A DNA stretch of 7,596 nt from JANXUF01 sp043747685. Its GTDB lineage: Bacteria > Actinomycetota > Acidimicrobiia > Acidimicrobiales > Ilumatobacteraceae. Where the stretch lies: positions 1 to 7,596 of the forward strand of contig JAYTOR010000280.1 of the NCBI GenBank assembly GCA_043747685.1. The letters run 5' to 3'. The notes beneath the pieces are model-generated. The model ran no database searches, was not told the origin of the DNA, and saw only the letters and a program-made list of their open reading frames with translations. The position numbers were made by a program, and so were the translations under genes. Of the stretch, positions 1-5,841 are shown in pieces (positions within the stretch are counted from its first letter, which is position 1; each line of letters opens with the position of its first letter).

Positions 1-18
1 TCGGAGTTCCCACTCCGA
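1..18 (+). promoter_or_regulatory. Hairpin upstream of pstC (likely pstS-pstC intergenic stem)
   Basis: TCGGAGT (1-7) and ACTCCGA (12-18) are perfect reverse complements around a TCCC loop. Bases 19-20 are GG, so the stem could extend leftward if the bases before the window are CC. No T-run follows, so it does not look like a simple Rho-independent terminator. In ABC-importer operons a stem between the binding-protein gene and the permease genes often protects or partly terminates the upstream transcript, giving more binding protein than permease. That role is inferred here, because pstS itself is not in the window. Confidence 0.55.
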
Positions 19-60
19 GGACCGGCATCGTCAGGTTCTTGCAGTACCCGACTTCGTCCT

Positions 61-65
61 AGGAG
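61..65 (+). promoter_or_regulatory. Shine-Dalgarno site that decides the pstC start
   Basis: AGGAG at 61-65 lies five bases before the GTG at 71. The longer reading from GTG 65 would overlap this site, and ATG 95 has no purine-rich sequence at a suitable distance. GTG 71 is therefore the best supported start of pstC. Confidence 0.7.
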
Positions 66-70
66 TGCAC

Positions 71-1018
71 GTGGCGATTACCACCGCCCCCAAAATGACC
101 CGCCGGCCGACGCCAGCCGACTCGACCTTCCGCTACATGTGTCTCGGTGCCGGCGTCTTGGTGCTGATCGTCCTCGGGTTGATCACCTACACGATGACGA
201 CCAAGTCGTGGGATGCCTTCAGTCATATGGGTCTCAGCTTCTTCACCGACAAGCGCTGGGATATCGCCAACCAGCACTACGGCGCTCTCTCCTACATCTT
301 CGGCACGCTCTACAGCGCAACGATCGCCATCCTTCTTGCCATCCCGCTGAGCCTCGGCATCGCCCTGTTCACCACCCAGGTCGCGCCGTTGTGGCTGAAG
401 CGACCGATCACCTATCTCATCGACCTGCTCGCTGTCGTGCCATCAGTGGTCTGGGGCCTGTGGGGAGCGCTCGTGCTCGCCGCTCCGATCCGTACGTTCT
501 TCAACCACATCCACGACATTTTCAAAAGGGTCCCGGTGCTCGGGACGATCTTCGGTGCTGCGCAGGGCAAGAGCTTCTCGACCGCCGGCATCATCCTCGC
601 GGTGATGATCATCCCGATCATCACCTCGCTGTCCCGTGAAGTCATGGAGACCGTGCCGCCGACCGACCGCGAGGGTGCGCTTGCCCTCGGAGCGACCCGG
701 TGGGAGATGATCAAGGGAACGGTCCTGCCACATTCCCGCACCGGCATCATCGGCGCCGTGATGCTCGGACTCGGCAGGGCAATGGGGGAGACGATCGCTG
801 CAGCGCTCGTCATCGGCGGTGCTGCGCAGATCTCGTCGAACGCCTTCGCCAGCGGCGACTCGCTGCCGGCCGTCATCGCCAACCAGTGGTCAGAAGCCGA
901 CACGCTGCAGAAATCTGCGCTGATCGGCCTGGCGATGACACTGTTCGCGATGACCTTGATCGTCAACCTGGTTGCCAACTCGGTCGTCAACCGTTCCGAG
1001 AGGCGGAGGGCAATCTGA
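71..1018 (+). CDS. pstC: Phosphate ABC transporter permease PstC
   Basis: Inner-membrane permease subunit of the PstSCAB high-affinity phosphate importer, which pairs with PstA to form the channel. The GTG 71 start gives 315 aa, the usual size. Membrane segments are visible at about 24-44, 77-101, 114-138, 171-189, 226-250 and 283-305. The cytoplasmic EAA-type loop that docks on PstB is at about 201-224, with EGALALGATR then VLPHSRTGIIG. It is followed by the conserved GRAMGETIAAAL stretch (235-246) typical of PstC. The extracytoplasmic loops at about 45-75 and 139-170 are family-like. The gene ends in a TGATG overlap with pstA, so translation of the two is probably coupled. GTG 65 and ATG 95 are possible alternative starts. 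The product identity is secure from the motifs and the gene order. Confidence 0.95.
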   Translation: MAITTAPKMTRRPTPADSTFRYMCLGAGVLVLIVLGLITYTMTTKSWDAFSHMGLSFFTDKRWDIANQHYGALSYIFGTLYSATIAILLAIPLSLGIALFTTQVAPLWLKRPITYLIDLLAVVPSVVWGLWGALVLAAPIRTFFNHIHDIFKRVPVLGTIFGAAQGKSFSTAGIILAVMIIPIITSLSREVMETVPPTDREGALALGATRWEMIKGTVLPHSRTGIIGAVMLGLGRAMGETIAAALVIGGAAQISSNAFASGDSLPAVIANQWSEADTLQKSALIGLAMTLFAMTLIVNLVANSVVNRSERRRAI

Positions 1019-1950
1019 TGGCCGCGACGACGCGAATCTCCGGCATCGGCGGCGGCGGTCAGCCAACGACACGGACGGTCGCCCCGGATCTGCGGGCGCA
1101 GAAGAGTTGGCGGCGAACGAAGAGCGGCATCATGCAGTGGTTGATGGGCGCCTCGATCGTCGTCGCCCTGCTCCCGGTCATCTTCGTCGTCATCACCGTG
1201 ATCGGAAAAGGTGCCAGTTCGGTGTTCACCGGCTTTCCGAAGTTCCTCACCGCCGCGATCCCCAACCAGGAGCGCAAGATCGGACCCGGTATGGGTCCTG
1301 CCGTCGTCGGAACCCTGCTGATCACCGCGCTGGCGACGGCGATCGCTGTTCCACTCGGGATCCTCGGAGCTGTATACCTGCACGAGTACGGTGGCAGCAG
1401 TCTGTTCGCCAAAGTCGTCCGTTTCCTGTCGAACGTGATGACCGGCGTGCCATCGATCGTCATGGGCCTGTTCATCTACGTGATCTTCACGTTGAACTTC
1501 GGCTATTCCGGACTCGGTGGCGCACTCGCGCTCGCATTTCTGATGCTGCCGATCATCATTCGCTCGGTCGAGGTCATGCTCAAGCTCGTGCCGACGTCCC
1601 TGCGTGAGGCGAGCTACGCACTCGGCACGAGCAAGAGCCGAACCGTGTTGACCGTGGTGTTGCCGTCTGCGCTGCCGGGCGTCATCAGCGGTTGCCTGCT
1701 GGCCGTCGCCCGTGCCGCTGGCGAGACCGCTCCGTTGCTGTTCACGATCTTCACCGTCAACCAGACGAACCGCAATGTCTTCAGCGGTGCGAACACCACA
1801 CTGTCCCGCCAGATCTTCTCGAATGCGCTGTCGTCCCTGTCAGGTGCCCAGGGCCGGGCGTGGGGCGCCGCGCTGACATTGCTGGCGATTGCCTTCCTGT
1901 TCACGATCATTGCCCGCATCGCCTCCGCCCGTTTCTCGGCGAAGCGCTGA
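1018..1950 (+). CDS. pstA: Phosphate ABC transporter permease PstA
   Basis: Second permease subunit of the phosphate importer, 310 aa, a normal length. The ATG shares one base with the pstC stop (TGATG), and GGAGGG at 1005-1010 is a good ribosome site seven bases upstream. A cytoplasmic N-tail of about 37 residues includes GGGG (11-14). Membrane segments follow at about 41-63, 96-120, 142-162, 166-185, 220-242 and 281-302. The EAA loop (about 197-218) reads EASYALGTSKSRTVL then VLPSALPG. The ARAAGETAPLLFT stretch (231-243) is diagnostic of PstA. The segment after it (about 247-270, NQTNRNVFSGANTT) is the extracytoplasmic loop expected to face PstS. It overlaps pstB by one base at its end. No oddities seen. 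Confidence 0.95.
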   Translation: MAATTRISGIGGGGQPTTRTVAPDLRAQKSWRRTKSGIMQWLMGASIVVALLPVIFVVITVIGKGASSVFTGFPKFLTAAIPNQERKIGPGMGPAVVGTLLITALATAIAVPLGILGAVYLHEYGGSSLFAKVVRFLSNVMTGVPSIVMGLFIYVIFTLNFGYSGLGGALALAFLMLPIIIRSVEVMLKLVPTSLREASYALGTSKSRTVLTVVLPSALPGVISGCLLAVARAAGETAPLLFTIFTVNQTNRNVFSGANTTLSRQIFSNALSSLSGAQGRAWGAALTLLAIAFLFTIIARIASARFSAKR

Positions 1951-2897
1951 TGACCACGAATGCTGATGGACCAGCCAACGCAACGGCTGGAGCGAGTACC
2001 GTCATGACGACAGAATGTGATCAGAAAGCGTCGATGAGCGATCAAGAGTCCATCACCAACTTCACGGTTCCGGCGGTCGCCGAGGAGACTGTCGCACCGT
2101 TGTCGGACAGGGGTGAAACGGTGTTCGCGCTCGAGGACGTTTCGGTGTTCTACAGCGCCTTCAAAGCCGTTCGCGAGGTGAATATCGGCGTTCGCGCCAA
2201 TGAGATCACGGCGTTCATCGGGCCGTCCGGCTGCGGCAAGAGCACGGTCCTACGGTGCCTGAACCGGATGAATGATTTGATTCCCGGTGCTCGCGTCGAG
2301 GGAAAAGTCTATTTCTACGGCACCGATCTGTACGGCTCGGACGTGTCAGCGACAGAAGTCCGCCGACACATCGGGATGGTCTTCCAGAAGCCGAATCCGT
2401 TCCCCAAGAGCATCTACGACAACGTCGCCTTCGGCCCACGGGTCAACGGTGTCAAGAAGAAGGACGAACTCGATCATCTCGTCGAGAAGTCGTTGAAGGG
2501 TGCGGCGTTGTGGGACGAGGTCAAGGACCGCCTGAAGACGTCGGCGCTCGGCATGTCAGGCGGCCAGCAACAGCGCCTGTGTATCGCCAGGGCGATTGCC
2601 GTCGAGCCGTCGGTGATCCTCATGGACGAGCCGTGCTCAGCGCTCGACCCGATCGCCACGGCGCGTATCGAGGACCTGATGAGGGAGATCAAGAGTCGCT
2701 TCACGATCGTCATCGTCACCCACAACATGCAGCAGGCGGCTCGTGTCAGTGACCGCACGGCGTTCTTCACGACCGAGATCAATCCGGCGAGCGATCGACG
2801 CACCGGCGTGCTCGTCGAATATGCACCGACGAAGCAGATTTTCTCGCACCCCTCCGATATTCGGACCGAGCAATACGTCACTGGAAGATTTGGCTGA
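1950..2897 (+). CDS. pstB: Phosphate ABC transporter ATP-binding protein PstB
   Basis: Cytoplasmic ATPase that drives phosphate import through PstC/PstA. The full reading is 315 aa. All ABC motifs are present: Walker A GPSGCGKST (91-99), Q-loop Q146 in GMVFQKPNPFPKSIYDNV, signature SGGQQQRLCIARA (203-215), Walker B VILMDEP (222-228) with catalytic E227, D-loop SALD (230-233) and switch H258 in VTHNMQQAARVSD. LRCLNRMNDLIPGARVEG right after Walker A is specific to PstB among ABC ATPases. The start is uncertain. ATG 1950 overlaps the pstA stop as TGATG, like the neighbouring junctions, but adds about 56 residues of non-conserved, Thr/Ala/Glu-rich N-terminus. In-frame ATGs at 2004 and 2034 would give proteins of 297 and 287 aa, nearer the usual PstB size. 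I keep 1950 for its coupling to pstA. Confidence 0.95.
   Translation: MTTNADGPANATAGASTVMTTECDQKASMSDQESITNFTVPAVAEETVAPLSDRGETVFALEDVSVFYSAFKAVREVNIGVRANEITAFIGPSGCGKSTVLRCLNRMNDLIPGARVEGKVYFYGTDLYGSDVSATEVRRHIGMVFQKPNPFPKSIYDNVAFGPRVNGVKKKDELDHLVEKSLKGAALWDEVKDRLKTSALGMSGGQQQRLCIARAIAVEPSVILMDEPCSALDPIATARIEDLMREIKSRFTIVIVTHNMQQAARVSDRTAFFTTEINPASDRRTGVLVEYAPTKQIFSHPSDIRTEQYVTGRFG
1971..1990 (+). repeat. Inverted repeat inside the early pstB coding region
   Basis: CCAGCC (1971-1976) and GGCTGG (1985-1990) are perfect reverse complements with an 8-base loop. The stem lies between the candidate pstB starts at 1950 and 2004. Its right arm covers most of the GGAG (1989-1992) that could serve the 2004 start. 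A six-base stem can arise by chance in GC-rich DNA, so any regulatory role is speculative. Confidence 0.35.
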
Positions 2898-3685
2898 TGA
2901 ACGAACTGCGCAAGAGTTTCCACACTGAACTGGACCACGTCAAGAGCGAACTCGTCAGGCTTGCAGCTTCTGTCACCGAATCGATCTCGCGGGCGACGCA
3001 GATCCTCCTCGATCAGGACCTCGAAGGTGCCGAATACATCATCCTCGGTGACGACGAGATCGATGCACGAACGCTCGATGTCGAGGAGGAGTGCTATCAG
3101 ATCCTCGCCCTCCAGGCCCCGGTTGCCAGCGACCTCAGGGCTATCGTCGGAGCGTTGCGCATGTCGGCCGAGATCGAACGTTCCGCAGACCTCGTCGTCA
3201 ACATCTGCAAGGCCTCGCGTCGTATCTACGGCCATGAACTCGATCCGAAACTGCGCGGCATCATCTCCAAGATGGGCGAGCAGGCGCAAGTGTTGTTCGG
3301 CCACGCGATCGACGCCTACGTCGAGATGGACGAAGCAAAGGCAGCGTCGATCGACGACATGGACAGCTACCTCGATGGCCTGCAGAAGCAGTTCATCCAG
3401 GCGATCTTCGAGAGCCACGCTGCCGGCAACGTCGACCTCCAGGTCGCCGTGCAACTCGCTGTCGTCGCCCGCTTCTACGAGCGCATCGGTGATCACGCCG
3501 TCAACATCGGAGAGCGTGTCCGTTTCATGGTGACCGGTTGGGTGCCGGAACACGACGGTGCGGCCCGCCATCGTGCCCGCCAAGCGGTCGACCTGACGCC
3601 GGTAGGCGGGATCCCCGTCGTCAAGTCGTCGGTCAGTCTCGACACTTCCGTCAGGCCGTTCACTCCTCCAGACGAACGGACCTGA
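2897..3685 (+). CDS. phoU: Phosphate signalling protein PhoU
   Basis: Cytoplasmic regulator that links the Pst transporter to the sensor kinase and keeps the phosphate regulon off when phosphate is plentiful. It has 262 aa and two tandem PhoU three-helix repeats. Each carries the metal-binding ExxxD signature: E94-D98 within EIERSADLVVNI (92-103) and E195-D199 within YERIGDHAVNIGERV (194-208). The N-terminus (FHTELDHVKSELVRLAASV) is typical. The family core ends near residue 215. A tail of about 47 residues follows, rich in Pro, Arg and Ser and probably disordered, which makes the protein longer than a typical PhoU of about 220 aa. The ATG overlaps the pstB stop by one base, with GGAAG at 2883-2887 as ribosome site. 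Five bases separate it from the kinase gene, which fits PhoU acting together with that kinase. Confidence 0.94.
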   Translation: MNELRKSFHTELDHVKSELVRLAASVTESISRATQILLDQDLEGAEYIILGDDEIDARTLDVEEECYQILALQAPVASDLRAIVGALRMSAEIERSADLVVNICKASRRIYGHELDPKLRGIISKMGEQAQVLFGHAIDAYVEMDEAKAASIDDMDSYLDGLQKQFIQAIFESHAAGNVDLQVAVQLAVVARFYERIGDHAVNIGERVRFMVTGWVPEHDGAARHRARQAVDLTPVGGIPVVKSSVSLDTSVRPFTPPDERT

Positions 3686-3686
3686 C
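3650..3686 (+). promoter_or_regulatory. Hairpin spanning the phoU stop, next to the kinase start
   Basis: The left arm GTCAGGCCGTT (3650-3660) pairs fully with AACGG (3675-3679) plus CCTGAC (3681-3686), leaving one bulged A at 3680 and a 14-base loop. The right arm contains the phoU stop (TGA 3683-3685) and the only purine-rich candidate ribosome site (AACGGA, 3675-3680) for the kinase ATG at 3691. Ribosomes finishing phoU would open the stem, so the likely effect is translational coupling of kinase to phoU. The pairing is seen directly; the role is inferred. Confidence 0.5.
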
Positions 3687-3690
3687 CACT

Positions 3691-5004
3691 ATGGTGGCCG
3701 TCCTGACGTTCATTGCCGGGGTAGCGGTCGGCACTGTCATTTTCTGGTGGGTGCGCCGTCGCACCACCCCTCCGGTCGCTGTTGCGACGGCAGCAGCTTC
3801 GCAGACCGAGCATCCGAGCGGCGCGACGATCTCCGATCGTCGGCTCGATATTGCGCTGGACGCCCTTCCCGTGGGGATCGCGCTTGCGGATTCGAACGGT
3901 CGTGTCAGCTATCGCAACGCCGTCGCTGCGCACAGCGCCGGTGCCCGCCACGGAGACATCCTCGTCGACGAAGCAGTCGAGGGCCTGTTGCGTGCAGCTG
4001 CCCGAGGCGAGCACCGGGAGCAGGTGCTCGATCTCTTCGGCCCGCCGAAGAAACGTGTTCTGGTGCGGGCGTTCCCGTTCGAGAACCGCAGCGGTGCTGT
4101 CGCGACCATCGAGGACATCACCGAACGGGCGAGGCTCGATGCCGTGCGCACCGATTTCGTCGCCAACATCAGCCACGAGTTGAAGACGCCCGTCGGTGCG
4201 ATGAGCATCCTTGCCGAGACACTCCAGGGCGAGGATGATCCGGCCGTCATCAACCGCCTCGCTGGACGGATCGTCAGCGAGACCGGTCGACTGGCGCACA
4301 CGATCGACGACCTCCTCGAACTGTCCAGGCTCGAACTCGGCGGCGACCCTGCACGGGACGTCGTGCGTATCAGAGCGGTCGTCGATGAAGCGATCGGGCG
4401 GGTCAGGATGCAATGCGAGCGCCGGGGCATCACCATCACGACGCACCACGCCAATGCCGACGGAGCGTTTCTCGGTGACCGTCGCCAACTCGTCAGCGCC
4501 GTCGCCAACCTGCTCGACAACGCCGTCAAGTACTCTGAACCGAGCGGCACGATCGAGGTCGTGAGCGAAGTGGTCAGCAACGCGATCGACCGTGCTGGTG
4601 ACCGTGCTGGCGACCGAGTCGAGTTGCACGTCGTCGATCACGGCATGGGTATTCCCACCCGTGACCTCGACCGTGTCTTCGAACGCTTCTATCGCGTCGA
4701 CCGGGCTCGCTCCCGCGAGACCGGGGGCACCGGACTCGGCCTGTCGATCGTGCGACACGTGGCGACGAATCACGGTGGAGACGTCACCGCCAGCTCCGTC
4801 GAGGGTGAGGGCTCGATCTTCGTGCTGCGTGTCCCTGCGGCCACTGTTGCTGACAACGGCGTCTCCGATGGCATCGTTTCCCGGTCGACGTCATCGGCCT
4901 CGTCATCTCGTTCGTCAAACCTTCCGTCAACCCTTCCGTCAACCCTTTCGTCGACTCCGCTGGCAGCGCCCGAGACGACGATGACCCCCGCAAAGGCATC
5001 ATGA
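3691..5004 (+). CDS. senX3: Phosphate-sensing two-component histidine kinase (SenX3/PhoR type)
   Basis: Membrane-anchored sensor kinase that phosphorylates the regulator encoded next to it. It has 437 aa. One membrane segment lies at about 3-20, followed by RRR (22-24), which puts the rest in the cytoplasm. A PAS-like domain spans about 50-146 (ALDALPVGIALADSNGRVSYRN). The HisKA domain has phospho-acceptor H162 in FVANISHELKTPVGAM. The HATPase domain shows the N-box with N273 and N277, G1 DHGMG (316-320), F-box FERFYRV (330-336) and G2 GGTGLGLSI (345-353). There is no extracytoplasmic sensor domain. Two oddities are a DRAG/DRAG duplication (300-307) inside the ATPase domain and a Ser/Thr-rich tail (about 384-437) with LPST repeats. 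ATG 3691 follows the phoU stop by five bases. The reading frame is open further upstream inside phoU but without support. The end overlaps the regulator gene as ATGA. The name phoR would be equally fair. Confidence 0.93.
   Translation: MVAVLTFIAGVAVGTVIFWWVRRRTTPPVAVATAAASQTEHPSGATISDRRLDIALDALPVGIALADSNGRVSYRNAVAAHSAGARHGDILVDEAVEGLLRAAARGEHREQVLDLFGPPKKRVLVRAFPFENRSGAVATIEDITERARLDAVRTDFVANISHELKTPVGAMSILAETLQGEDDPAVINRLAGRIVSETGRLAHTIDDLLELSRLELGGDPARDVVRIRAVVDEAIGRVRMQCERRGITITTHHANADGAFLGDRRQLVSAVANLLDNAVKYSEPSGTIEVVSEVVSNAIDRAGDRAGDRVELHVVDHGMGIPTRDLDRVFERFYRVDRARSRETGGTGLGLSIVRHVATNHGGDVTASSVEGEGSIFVLRVPAATVADNGVSDGIVSRSTSSASSSRSSNLPSTLPSTLSSTPLAAPETTMTPAKAS
4588..4623 (+). repeat. In-frame 12-base tandem repeat in the kinase ATPase domain
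   Basis: GACCGTGCTGGT (4588-4599) is followed directly by GACCGTGCTGGC (4600-4611), which differs at one base. A decayed third unit, GACCGAGTCGAG (4612-4623), follows. The encoded residues are DRAG, DRAG, DRVE (300-311), between the N-box and the G1 box and just before the strand ELHVVDHG. Both extent and phase preserve the frame, consistent with a slippage duplication in a surface loop. Confidence 0.7.
4909..4956 (+). repeat. Four-unit 12-base tandem repeat in the kinase tail
   Basis: The units are CGTTCGTCAAAC, CTTCCGTCAACC, CTTCCGTCAACC and CTTTCGTCGACT, each four codons, reading RSSN, LPST, LPST, LSST (residues 407-422). The two middle copies are identical and the outer two have diverged. 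The repeat sits in the C-terminal extension beyond the ATPase domain, where in-frame expansion would be tolerated. LPST here is not a sortase signal, since the tail is cytoplasmic and no membrane helix follows. Confidence 0.75.
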
Positions 5005-5708
5005 CTTCGACCCAAACGATTCTGGTTGTCGAGGACGAAGATTCGTTCGTCGACGCCATGCAGGTCGGCCTGAAGCGCGAAGGATTCCGTGTCGAAGTCG
5101 CCAGAGACGGGGTCGAAGCGCTGGAGATGTTCGACTCCGTTCAACCGGATCTGATCCTTCTCGATGTGATGTTGCCGCGCATTTCCGGTATCGAGGTCTG
5201 CCGCCAGATCCGCAAGAAGAGCACCGTGCCGATCATCATGGTCACCGCCAAGGCCTCGGAAATCGACACGGTCGTCGGACTCGAAGTCGGCGCTGACGAC
5301 TACGTCTCCAAGCCGTACCGGCTGCGCGAACTCGTCGCCAGGATGCGCGCTGTCCTGCGCAGGGCACCAGACGGTGGCGGTTCCGGTGATCTGCATCCCG
5401 ACTCGATCATCGTCGGTGACGTCGCTCTCGACCCCGAGGAACATCGTGTCGTCATCCGTGGCGATACAGCAGCGTTGCCGTTGAAGGAATTCGAGCTCCT
5501 TCATCTGCTGCTGGCCAACGCCGGCAGAGTGTTGCCGCGCGACACGCTGATCGATCGCGTGTGGGGAACGGACTATGTCGGCGACACGAAGACACTCGAC
5601 GTACACATCAAACGGTTGCGCAGCAAGGTCGAAGACGACCCGGCGCAACCGACGCGGATCGTCACGATCCGCGGCCTCGGCTACAAATACGAACGTCCAC
5701 GCACCTGA
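5001..5708 (+). CDS. regX3: Phosphate regulon response regulator (RegX3/PhoB type, OmpR family)
   Basis: DNA-binding regulator phosphorylated by the adjacent kinase, expected to activate pst and other phosphate-starvation genes. It has 235 aa, standard for the OmpR/PhoB family. The receiver domain (about 6-121) has the acidic pair E11/D12, phospho-acceptor D55 in LLDVMLPR, switch T82 and K104 in YVSKPYRLREL. A short Gly-rich linker (124-130) leads to the winged-helix domain (about 136-233), with LPLKEFELLHLLLANAGRV, then DRVWGTDY, the recognition-helix region TKTLDVHIKRLRSKVE, and the wing RIVTIRGLGYKYE. The ATG overlaps the kinase stop by four bases (ATGA) and has AAAGG (4992-4996) as ribosome site. 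The name phoB would be equally apt. Assignment to the phosphate regulon rests on gene context plus the SenX3-type partner. Confidence 0.94.
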   Translation: MTSTQTILVVEDEDSFVDAMQVGLKREGFRVEVARDGVEALEMFDSVQPDLILLDVMLPRISGIEVCRQIRKKSTVPIIMVTAKASEIDTVVGLEVGADDYVSKPYRLRELVARMRAVLRRAPDGGGSGDLHPDSIIVGDVALDPEEHRVVIRGDTAALPLKEFELLHLLLANAGRVLPRDTLIDRVWGTDYVGDTKTLDVHIKRLRSKVEDDPAQPTRIVTIRGLGYKYERPRT

Positions 5709-5712
5709 ACGA

Positions 5713-5765
5713 CTGACGCAGGCGCCTGAGATCGCACCATGTGCGATCTCAGGCGCCAGCGTCAG
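5713..5765 (+). terminator. Long hairpin after the regulator gene, probable transcription terminator
   Basis: The left arm runs from CTGACGC (5713-5719), through an unpaired A (5720), to a 17-base stretch (5721-5737). The 17-base stretch is perfectly complementary to 5741-5757 across a CAT loop. After an unpaired A (5758), GCGTCAG (5759-5765) pairs with 5713-5719. The total is 24 base pairs with a single A/A mismatch. It begins four bases after the regulator stop. No T-run follows on the plus strand, so this would be a U-less terminator of the kind reported in actinobacteria, or an mRNA-stabilising 3' stem. It marks the probable end of the pst-regX3 unit. Confidence 0.7.
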
Positions 5766-5784
5766 AGCCGTCCTCCGAGAACCG

Positions 5785-5805
5785 GTGTCGCTGCTACCAA
5801 GACAC
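5785..5805. repeat. Short inverted repeat overlapping the transporter promoter candidate
   Basis: GTGTC (5785-5789) and GACAC (5801-5805) are reverse complements with an 11-base spacer. The right half touches the candidate -35 element at 5805-5810. It could be an operator half-site pair for a dimeric regulator, but five-base arms are short and could be chance. Confidence 0.25.
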
Positions 5806-5841
5806 TGAAGGGCCACCGCGCCAGCACGTAGAGTTGGCTCA
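5805..5841 (+). promoter_or_regulatory. Candidate promoter for the MFS transporter, possibly leaderless
   Basis: TAGAGT (5829-5834) fits the TANNNT -10 pattern. CTGAAG (5805-5810) is a weak -35 at an 18-base spacing. Transcription would begin about seven bases after the -10, which falls on or next to the ATG at 5842. No clear Shine-Dalgarno site precedes that ATG, although TAGAG could act weakly as one. A leaderless mRNA is therefore plausible, as is common in actinobacteria. This was judged by eye. Confidence 0.4.

Noticed and set aside
39..67. Possible promoter between pstS and pstC from TTGCAG at 39-44
   Set aside because: No TANNNT-like -10 occurs at a suitable distance; the region at that spacing is the ribosome site itself.
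1224..1251. GTTCACC-like direct repeat resembling a PHO box
   Set aside because: Only one unit matches well, the second is interrupted, and it lies within conserved pstA coding sequence with no promoter nearby.
2474..3583. A 369-codon open frame on the minus strand
   Set aside because: It is antisense to pstB and phoU, both confirmed by motifs. The long frame is explained by base composition.
3538..3690. Upstream extension of the kinase frame into phoU
   Set aside because: It would add 51 Arg/Pro-rich residues overlapping phoU. ATG 3691 directly precedes a good membrane helix and sits five bases after the phoU stop.
3493..4773. A 426-codon open frame on the minus strand
   Set aside because: It lies opposite the kinase, whose motifs are unmistakable, and its product shows no domain or family pattern.
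4921..4944. LPST motifs as sortase-type cell-wall sorting signals
   Set aside because: The tail is cytoplasmic, the motif lacks the following Gly, and there is no membrane helix after it. It is a tandem repeat by-product.
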